Shown here: piece by piece, positions 56,201 to 64,000 of the stretch | Layout: the number at the start of each line of letters is the position of its first letter | Position numbering within the stretch: position 1 is the stretch's first letter | DNA from: Tuctoria greenei | Taxonomy: Eukaryota > Streptophyta > Magnoliopsida > Poales > Poaceae | Assembly: GCA_036927565.1 (NCBI GenBank) | Contig: JAYESD010000008.1 | Coordinates: 23,950,100-24,014,099 of the forward strand | Reading direction: 5' to 3' | Length of the DNA: 64,000 nucleotides | Made by a program: the position numbers and the translations under genes | The notes under the pieces: model-generated | Databases searched by the model: none | What the model was told of the DNA's origin: nothing | Seen by the model: only the letters and a program-made list of their open reading frames with translations

Positions 56201-56481
56201 TGTAGCATCTTAACTACTACGGGTCTGACGGTCGTTACTTCTGGCAGCTCTCGAGTATCACATACTAGCTCCACATACCAACACTAGTCTTTTCTGCGTA
56301 TTTTGTCCTCACTCGTGCGCACCCGGGAATACTTGCCGGTCAGTCACCCATCCGTAAATTCCTCCAGGCCAAGCACACTTAACCTCGGAATTCTTTACAG
56401 GTGGGCTCCCGAAAAATAAGATATACTTGGTGTTATGAGTTATTCTATCAATCTTATTAAACCTTGAACCACGATGTCACA
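56201..56481 (-). repeat. Cassandra 3' LTR with 5S-like core
   Basis: About 281 bp; 5S-like block at about 56348-56402 (plus strand cacccatccg ... gcacacttaacctcgg). It has diverged from the right copy at many positions, so the insertion is old. Confidence 0.82.
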
Positions 56482-56682
56482 ATCCACCCCTTAGAAGACC
56501 GACGTCCTCGTCGGCCAACTCCGAAGCCAAAAACGTCCCCTCTTGGTCATGTCCATACATTCAGTACTAGTATACGTACCATACTGTGTCCCTTGTAGAG
56601 GACTCACGCGTCATGCGTACGTACCCACGTCTCTGACCCGTACGCACCCGTGAAACCGCGCGGGTCGGCTCTGATACCATTT

Positions 56683-56964
56683 TGTAACACCCCAACCACT
56701 ACGGGCCTGGCGGTCGTTAGTTCTGGCAGCTCTCTAGTATCACAGACTAGCTCCACAGACCAACACTAGTCTTTTCTGCACATTTTGTCCTCACTCGTGC
56801 GCACCAAGGAAGACCTCCCGGTCGGTCACCCATCCGTAAATTGCTCCGATCCAAGCACGCTTAACCTCAGAATTCATTACAGGTGAGCTCCTAGAAAAGA
56901 AGGTATATCTTGGTGGTATGAGTTATTCTATCAATCTTATTAAACCTTGAGCCACAATGTGACA
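56683..56964 (-). repeat. Cassandra 5' LTR with 5S-like core
   Basis: About 282 bp; plus strand starts tgtaacaccccaaccactac. 5S-like block at about 56826-56880 (tcacccatccg ... aagcacgcttaacctcag). It could hold the internal polymerase III control region of 5S RNA. Confidence 0.85.
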
Positions 56965-56990
56965 CAACTCAAACCCTTTCCAATAGATAT

Positions 56991-57843
56991 TGTCGGTACC
57001 CTAGAAACCGTACACCCCTTGAGGTTACAAAGATCTCAAAGGAAAGTCATCTACTTGGTTTGAAGACCCTCGGAGGCCCACATGTCAGACATAACCGGAC
57101 CCGCTTCTCCAACATGGTTAATCCCAGGGTCGCCACGTGTACTACCAAACCGGAGCTACCGCCCACAAGGGGGAAGCTCCGGGCCATGTACCGAAATGGC
57201 ACCTCCGGACTTAACCCCAGACCGAGAGAAGCTCCAGACCTGACACGTGTCGGGTAGCCCCGAAGCTACCTGTTTCCCACAGCAAGCTCCGGAGCTGCCA
57301 CGTGTTCAATCGTCAGATATTCAGCCTCTAACCTCCGGAAGACCCCGCAATGGCTCCGGATCTTCAAAGGGGAATCAAGGACCTCAAGACCCGATTAAGT
57401 GCCATTAATACCATATTAATGACACTTAAAAGGACGATCTTAACACCAGTAACGGTGCTGTCAAAGCCCGTTACAAGGTCATTAAGAGCAATTAAACGTG
57501 TATCAATACTAGTAACCGCCGGGGCCACATGTCGGGCCAGGCTAACCTGTAACGGCCTGCCCTTGTACTATAAAAGGACAGGCCGACGACACGTTCAAGG
57601 GGCTAGACGCACACACAGAGACACGCATCATAGACGCTCGATACAAGCTCATACAGCTAATACAGAACCAACACACCCGTGGAGTAGGGTATTACGCTCA
57701 GGCGACCCGAACCACGTAAACTCTTGTGTCTCCTGTGTCAATTCCTACTCACCTTCTTGAATCTCCGCGCGCCCACACCGAACATCAAACTCCCCTATCA
57801 CTTTAGTAGTGTAGGGAGATCTGCCGGTTCCAAACCACCGACA
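56991..57843 (+). repeat. 5' LTR of Tat-B
   Basis: 853 bp, TGTCGGTACCctag to accaCCGACA, TATA box ctataaaagg at about 57568. It differs from Tat-A LTRs by many substitutions and several short indels (for example 57590-57660), so Tat-B is a separate insertion and not a local duplicate. Confidence 0.93.
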
Positions 57844-57862
57844 GTTGGCGCGCCAGGTAGGG
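57844..57862 (+). other. Primer-binding site of Tat-B
   Basis: gttggcgcgccaggtaggg, identical to that of Tat-A. Confidence 0.75.
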
Positions 57863-57880
57863 GCGCCTGAGATTTTGAGA

Positions 57881-60298
57881 ATGGTGAACTCAACTGCTGG
57901 ATCATCCAACGGTCAACCTGCTGCTCAGGCTGTTGGGGCCAATCCCTCCAATAGGCAGCCACCAGCAGGAGCCTCAGCACCAGCAGGAGTCACACTTCCA
58001 CCACCACCGTCTCCTCCAGCAAATCGTGCTGGGCAACGTGATGGTGCGCCGACGTCAATTACTGCGTCGGCAAATCATGACAACCCGGAACACACGCTCC
58101 ATGCAGCGCGTGCTCTTCTCCAATGCCCACCACCTCCGGATGCATCCCGAGATGCACTGGAGCAGTGGAGGGCCGATGTGGAGCATTTGGTTACAGCAGC
58201 AGCCGAATGCCTCAGCAACCAGGGTCCTCCTCCTTCAGGACGAGCCCCGTCGCAGCGGCGGACTTTGTATGGAAGACTTGGTCCGCACGTTTCCAATAGC
58301 AGGAGACGTGCTGCATCGCAACAAGTGACGTCATTGCCCTCCGGGGCACGACGCACTCACACGGTATCCAGGCTTTCAACTCATGACCTCCGGGCGGAGC
58401 TTGATCGCCGATACCGCCAGCAGGACGGCCGAGTCCATATTGTGCGTGCCCGTGAAAGACGGGAAGCTCAGGACTTTTCTACTCCTGAAGGAGTAGGAGG
58501 AGGTTGTTCAGCTCTGGCCATGCACCTGCGCATGGTTAGGTGGCCACAGAAGTTCCGGCCTCACCTGCCGGAAAAATTCGACGGGACTGTCAATCCCGCC
58601 GAATTTCTTCAGATCTACTCCACTGCAATCTTGGCAGCTGGAGGAAACGAGGCCTTGATGGCCAATTATTTTCCAGTGGCCTTAACTGGGACCGCTAGGT
58701 CCTGGTTTATGATCCTTCCACCCAACTCTATCAACAGTTGGGAGGAGCTGTGCCAGCAGTTCACTGCCAACTTCGGGAGTTCATACACCCGACCAGGCAC
58801 TGAACTAGACCTTTTTGCGGTCGTGCAAAAAGGGGGAGAATTCTTGCGATCATTCATCCAGAGGTTCTCTCAGGTACGAAACACTATCCCTTATATCTCT
58901 AGCGCCTCTGTCATTGTGGCATTCAGACAGGGCGTACGGGACAAGAAGATGTTGGAGAAATTGGCGATCAAGGAGATCACCAGCGTCACGGAACTCTTCA
59001 GCTTGGCTGACAAATGTGCCAGAGCTGCGGAGGGTCGTGAGATGCACTCCAAACCAACCTCGGAGGATCACAAGAAATCCTCCAAAGAAGAAGCCGCTAC
59101 CTCCGGGGGTGGCAAGAAGAAAAAGAAGACCAACGACAAGAAAAAGCCGTCGGCCAGCACATCCAACGTTGCAGCTGCTGCAACTCCAGGTGGCCGGGGG
59201 CCACGCCCCGAGAAGCGACCTCGACCGTCTTCTGAAGATGGTGGCAAACCCAAAGTGTGGTGTCCTATTCACAAAACGGGCAGCCACAGTTTGGAAGACT
59301 GCTGGGAGGTCCAAAACCTTGCCGAGCGCTACAACAAGCGCCGGGAATAATCTCCTTTTCGACACAGGGAAGGAAAGCAAAAAGTCGACGAAGCTCCAGC
59401 TGAAGAGGAGTTAGGATTTCAGGATCCCAAAAAGGTCCTGAAGGCCGTTTACACCTCAGTCGACGATGATTCTGACGTCTCTGATAACGAGCGTCGGAAG
59501 ACCATGAACACCATTTATGGTGGATCATGGGACATCACCTCTCGTCGCGTCATCAAGACTATGCGACGCGATATGGCTGCTGTAGCTCCTACAGTCAGGC
59601 CAGAACCTCATCGGAAGTGGATGGACACCGCCATCACTTTTGATACTTCGGATTGCCCTCGGAGCATGGTTGGAGCAGGTCAGTTACCTTTGATGGTATC
59701 TCCTACCATCAATAACATCCAGCTCCACCATGTCATGGTAGACGGAGGTTCGGGGCTTAACCTCATCAGCTTCAAAGCTTTCACTAAGCTTCAGCTCCGA
59801 CCTTCGGATCTTCACCCCTCTCGACCTTTCTCCAGAGTAGGTCCGGGGGCCATTACCCCACTCGGAGCTATTACTCTCCCCGTTACCTTCGGGACACGGG
59901 AGAAGTACCGCACCGAGAAGTTGGTCTTCGACGTCGCTCAGATCAACTTACCCTTCAATGCCATCTTGGGTAGGCCTGCCCTGTACAAATTCATGGCAGC
60001 TGCCCATTATGGCTATCTGGTGTTGAAGATGCCAACGCCAGTAGGCGTTCTCCGGATCCGCGGAGATCGTACTACCGGAGTAACTACACTGGAAGAACTC
60101 CATGCACTCACTACGGCGCAAGAGGAGGACTCCAGACAGGAGCAAGCTCCAAAAACCCCGAGCATTTGTCAACGAGGCTCGACTTCTGCACCTCGTGTGC
60201 AGCCAAGCGGCGACACCGACATTCCCGTCAAAGTCGTCCAAATTGGTTCCGATGCCGCTCAAACCACCCGTATATCGGGGGGATTGAACGACAAATAG
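57881..60298 (+). pseudogene. Tat-B Gag and protease
   Basis: Starts MVNSTAGSSNGQPAAQ at 57881. Gag core LAMHLRMVRWPQKFRPHLPE, then NYFPVALTGTARSWFMILPP and FRQGVRDKKMLEKLAIKEIT is unbroken. The zinc-binding-like CPIHKTGSHSLEDC lies near 59262. TAA at 59348 (Tat-A has GAA) is the first stop. The protease keeps VDGGSGLNLISFKAF (about 59735) and NAILGRPALYKFMA. TAG at 60296 after LNDK is the stop shared with Tat-A. No frameshift. Confidence 0.9.
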
Positions 60299-61975
60299 GA
60301 ACTCGTGCTCATCACTTTCCTCCGGGCTAACATTGACGTATTTTCCTGGCAACCGTCACAAATGCCTGGGATCCCCAGAGAAGTGATTGAGCACAATATG
60401 AAGATCTACCCCGACGCCCGACCTGTGCATCAGAAGCCTCAGAAGCAATCCGTAGAGCGACAGAACTTCATCCGACAAGAAGTGAAGAAGTTACTAGAAG
60501 CTGGATTCATCCGAGAAGTCTTCCATCCAAAATGGCTAGCAAACCCAGTCGTTGTGCCCAAGGCCGGCGGGAAGCTTTGGATGTGCATCGACTACACCAC
60601 ACTAAATAAGGCATGTCCAAAAGATCCATTCCCACTACCTAGAATAGATCAAATAGTGGATTCCACCTCCGGGTGTGAATTACTGTGTTTCCTAGACGCA
60701 TATTCCGGGTATCATCAAATCAGGATGTCTAGGGAAGATGAAGAGCATACTTCATTCATCACAGTAGATGGATTATACTGTTACACAGCCATGCCCTTTG
60801 GTCTCAAGAATGCAGCTTCAACTTTTGTACGAGCTATGTACAAAACTTTTGAAGAACTCATTAGAGACATAGTGGAAGTGTACGTCGATGACATCGTGGT
60901 CAAGGTCAGGAACAAGGAGTCACTCCTTGACACCTTGCAGGCTGTCTTCGACAAGCTGCGAGCCATCCGCACAAAGCTAAACCCAGACAAGTGTGTCTTC
61001 GGGGTTAGCTCCGGAAAACTTCTCGGTTTCCTGGTAAGTCACCGGGGCATAGAAGCTAATCCGGCGAATATTAAGGCCATTGAAGACATGCGGCCACCAA
61101 CCCGCATCAAAGACGTCCAAAAGTTAACTGGATGTCTAGCAGCCCTCAGCCGATTCATCTCAAGACTGGCGGAACAGGCACTCCCCTTCTTCAAGTTATT
61201 GAGGTAGTCCGAACCATTCCAATGGTCTGAAGAAGCAGAGAAGGCATTCCAGGAGCTGAAACAGTTCCTCACCACCCTACCAATTCTGGTAGCTACGAAC
61301 CCTGGTGAGCCTTTGTTGCTTTATATTTCAGCTACTGACGAAGTCGCCAGTATGGTTCTGGTTGCGGAGAGACCAGAACTACCCCACACTCAGGAATCCA
61401 GACCCCTTCGGGAAGATCCGGAGGTTCCTGAAAGCGAGTCTGGGTCCCAGCTCCCAGATTCGAATCCACAAGAAGTCACTTCAGGAGACCCAGACCCCTC
61501 CGGGAGGGTCCAGGTCACTTCTGAAGAAGCTCCGGGTTCCTCTAGCCAGAACCTGGAGGTCCCCGAAGAAAATCCGGACTCCTCCGAGAGGATCCGGGTC
61601 AGTGAAGAGGAAGCTCCGGACCCCTCCGGGAGGGTCCGGACCATTCAACGCCCGGTGTACTTCATTAGTGAAGTATTACATGATGCCAAGACTCGATACC
61701 TAGAGGTGCATAAGCTGCTCTATACAGTTTTTATTGCCTCCAGAAAGCTTCGCCATTACTTCCAAGCTCACAAAGTCTCAGTGGTGACCTCTTACCCACT
61801 CCGAGCAATCTTGCATAATCCCAACTCAACTGGGAATATTGCAAAGTGGGCAGCAGAATTGGCTGAATTTGACCTTGAATTTATTTCAAGACAAGCAGTC
61901 AAGAGTCAAGCATTGGCAGATTTTGTGGCAGAATGGACTCCCTCTCCATCAAACCCTGAGGGCCCCAGTGAGTAG
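60299..61975 (+). pseudogene. Tat-B reverse transcriptase and RNase H
   Basis: Same frame. WQPSQMPGIPREVIEHNMKI, then KLWMCIDYTTLNKACPKDPF, CFLDAYSGYHQIRM, AMPFGLKNAASTFVRAMYKT and VEVYVDDIVVKVRNKESLLD are all present. TAG at 61205 replaces the lysine codon of Tat-A (LLRKSGPF). RNase H contains the acidic DPSGR/SEEAP repeat insert as in Tat-A. TAG at 61973 (GPSE-stop) replaces a CAG. Confidence 0.9.
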
Positions 61976-63841
61976 AAGACGGAGCATCAAGCTCCAACCT
62001 TCACCGAGCCTCATTGGACCCTCTACTTCGACGGCTCCATGCAGAAGCAGGGGGCCAGAGCTGGAATCCTTCTCCTTGCACCGACTGGGGAGAAGGTGAA
62101 ATACATGGTACACCTTGACTTCAAGGCAACCAACAACATGGTAGAGTATGAAGCACTCATTTACGGACTAAAGGTGGCACTATCATATGGTGTCAAGCAA
62201 TTGCTGGTCAAGGGAGATTCACAGCTCATCATTAAGCAGGTGAAGGGTGAATGCTCCTGCAATAATCTCCAGCTAGCTGCTTACCTCCTTGAAGTCCAGA
62301 GGTTTCAGAAGGACTTCGAAGTCCTAGATCTCCACCATGTTCAGTGTGCCCATAACGCTGAAGCTGACGAACTCTCAACGAAAGCGTCAACCGGAGCTCC
62401 GGCTCCTGACGGAACTTTTGTCCGGAGGTTGTCAAAACCAACAGCTCAACCTGCCGAACTGAGTGAAGGGGGCGAGATCAGCATCCCGAAGCTGACGGTC
62501 TCGATGGCCCTGTTACCATGGCAGCCATCAAGGGTCGTAGGTGCTGCCGGGAGCTCCGAGCAACCTAGCACGCAAGACTCAAAAGCTCAAGATAGTTCCG
62601 ATGCATGGATCTCGAAGATCCGGAGCTACTTGAAAGACAACATCCTTCCCGACGATGATGTATCCGCTGACCGGGTAGTCAGATTGGCTAAAAGATACAT
62701 GTTGGTAGAAGGGGATCTCTACCGGCGTGGTGCCAATGGCATCCTAATGCGGTGCATCATAAGGGAAGAAGGCTGCAAACTCCTCGCAAAAATCCATGGA
62801 GGCGAGTGTGGGAACCACACGTCTTCCCGCACGCTGGTCGGTAAAGCCTTTCGGCATGGCTTCTACTGGCCTACAGCGCTCCAGGATGCAACTGAGCTGG
62901 TGAAGAAATGTGAATCATGCCAATTTCATGCAAAGCAAATTCACACAGCAGCTCAGCCTCTACAAATGATACCTCCTACATGGCCTTTCGCTGTGTGGGG
63001 GATGGACATCTTGGGACCTTTCCCAAGAGCCGTCGGAGGTTACAAGTTCCTGTACGTCGCCATTGACAAGTTCACCAAGTGGCCGGAAGCAACTCCAGTT
63101 GTGACAATCAACAAGCAATCTGCTATCAACTTTTTGCAGTCCATTGTATGCAGATTTGGAGTCCCAAACAAAATCATCATTGATAATGGGACCCAATTCA
63201 CAAGCTCTGCATTCCAAGGATATTGCGAAGACCTCAGCATACAAGTTTGCTACGCCTCCGTAGCTCACCCAGCCAGCAATGGCCAAGCCGAGAGAGCAAA
63301 TGCTGAAATCCTTAAAGGACTTAAAACGCGCACCTATGAGCGCTTGAAAAAACATGGAGCCAACTGGATCGAAGAGCTTCCGCCCACTTTATGGGCCAAC
63401 AGGACATCTCAAAACCGGTCAACTGGAGAGACACCCTTCTTTCTGGTGTACGGAGCTGAAGCAATCCTTCCTCCGGAAATCACCTTGGGTTCAATCCGGG
63501 TCCAGACCTTCGACGAAGCCGCGCAGGACCAGCTCCGGCGTGAAGACCTAGACCTCCTTGAGGAGGGAAGGTGCCAAGCAGCTGTTTGGAATGCCCGATA
63601 TCGGCAAGCCCTATGGCGTTATCACCAGCGGCATGTACACAACCTACAGCTCGAGGAAGGCGATCTGGTGCTACGGAGAATACAATCCAGAGAAGGGTTA
63701 AACAAACTCTCCCCCGGCTGGGAGGGGCCCTTCCGAGTGATTAAAGTATCCCGTCCCGGAAGCGTTCGCTTGGCTACTGATGATGGGACACCTCTCCCAA
63801 ATCCTTGGAACATCGAGCACCTCCGTAAGTTCTACACTTAA
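61976..63841 (+). pseudogene. Tat-B second RNase H and integrase
   Basis: Same frame, open to the natural stop. Second RNase H: WTLYFDGSMQKQGARAGILL, NNMVEYEALIYGLKVALSYG, VKGDSQLIIKQVKGECSCNN. Integrase: HGGECGNHTSSRTL..CESCQFHAKQ, WGMDILGPFPRAVGGYKFLY, AIDKFTKWPEATP, IDNGTQFTSSAFQGY (usual T of TDNGT is I), ASVAHPASNGQAERANAEIL. The D, D and E residues are present. The C-terminus ends NPWNIEHLRKFYT-stop. With no frameshift from 57881 on, only four nonsense codons separate this from one 1987-codon frame. Confidence 0.9.
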
Positions 63842-64000
63842 TACCATGGAGGTGAGTCTTGAGTAACTTGAGGTGTATGTTATAGAGTCATTGTACAGAA
63901 TCGGGTAGTTCCTCCGGGAGAGCAGCCGGACCTTTCCTGAAAGGTCCGCAAAGTTCATGCAACACTTGTCACAGTCTCAGGACTAAAAGTGTGGCTAACT
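63842..64000 (+). other. Tat-B spacer, incomplete
   Basis: Matches the start of the Tat-A spacer (47230 onward). The window ends before the region that would hold the stem-loops and the antisense gene. Confidence 0.7.

Larger units (their letters stand above)
56201..56964 (-). mobile_element. Cassandra TRIM element
   Basis: 764 bp with two LTRs (about 56201-56481 and 56683-56964) and a 200-bp body. In minus sense the 5' LTR (right copy) is followed by primer-binding site aaaatggtatcagag (56668-56682), Met type; a purine tract aaggggtggat lies by the 3' LTR. Both LTRs carry, in minus sense, gaggttaagcgtgcttgg ... ggatgggtgac, the core of 5S ribosomal RNA. 5S-like LTRs define Cassandra. It encodes no protein. 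Flanks gaact/caact give an imperfect 5-bp duplication. Confidence 0.88.
56991..64000 (+). mobile_element. Second Tat element (Tat-B), cut by window end
   Basis: 5' LTR 56991-57843, the same primer-binding site as Tat-A, then one gag-pol frame to 63841 and the start of the spacer. The antisense gene and 3' LTR would lie beyond 64000. Sequence similarity to Tat-A is high through gag and pol, but there is no nested element here. The left border tgtcggtacc follows caatagatat; its target duplication cannot be checked. Confidence 0.93.

Noticed and set aside
1..64000. Search for CRISPR, phage, toxin-antitoxin or operon-like systems
   Set aside because: Gene structure, introns and element types are those of a plant nucleus; no regularly spaced repeat array or clustered short co-directional genes exist here.

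Overview
This is a plant nuclear window, almost certainly from a grass. It holds thousands of bases of LTR retrotransposon, Stowaway/Tourist/hAT/CACTA/Mutator-type DNA elements, a Cassandra TRIM element, and spliced host genes with GT..AG introns. The LTR families (Tat lineage with a second RNase H, CRM-clade chromovirus, chromodomain Ty3/gypsy) and a MATH-BTB gene fit Poaceae. I cannot name the species. There are no prokaryotic operons, phage modules or CRISPR arrays.

Layout. 1-3186: non-coding, with a Mutator-like non-autonomous element (991-1501, 9-bp target duplication) and a Stowaway MITE (1812-1909). 3187-5486: a 2.3-kb block with a Myb/SANT-like fragment and the 5' part of a hAT element; a second copy lies at 8463-10757. 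About 5900-11820: the 3' half of a chromodomain Ty3/gypsy element, split by a 4.25-kb non-autonomous Copia-type LTR element (6582-10832) whose own 3' LTR is split by block copy 2. 12514-13892 (minus): the only host gene that looks intact, a two-exon gene for a small protein with a mitochondrial-type N-terminus. 14317-15327: a Tourist-type element with GC-rich cargo. 15970-17880 (minus): broken exons resembling proteasome subunit alpha-2 and Sec23, with an L1 LINE end inserted. 18218-29799 (minus): a Ty3/gypsy chromovirus with exact target duplication, interrupted by a 5.84-kb TG..CA element that may be a giant solo LTR (20176-26016) and by a Tourist MITE. 30180-31981: L1 fragment and two CACTA-type termini.

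32888-53411: a 20.5-kb Tat-lineage Ty3/gypsy element (Tat-A) with an antisense spliced gene between pol and the 3' LTR. A 7.5-kb CRM-clade element (36706-44186, minus) sits inside its reverse transcriptase. Tat-A landed six bases upstream of the start codon of a MATH-BTB gene (53418-55498), now a pseudogene with a hAT MITE, a Tourist MITE and two frameshifts. 56201-56964: Cassandra with 5S rRNA-like LTRs. 56991-64000: a second Tat copy (Tat-B) cut off by the window edge.

The window is mostly a stack of nested insertions whose order can be read from target site duplications. I did not find a new functional system. The best leads are the antisense spliced gene in Tat-A, a stop codon shared by both Tat copies between protease and reverse transcriptase, the giant solo-LTR candidate, the duplicated block inside an LTR, and the LTR promoter placed next to the MATH-BTB start codon.
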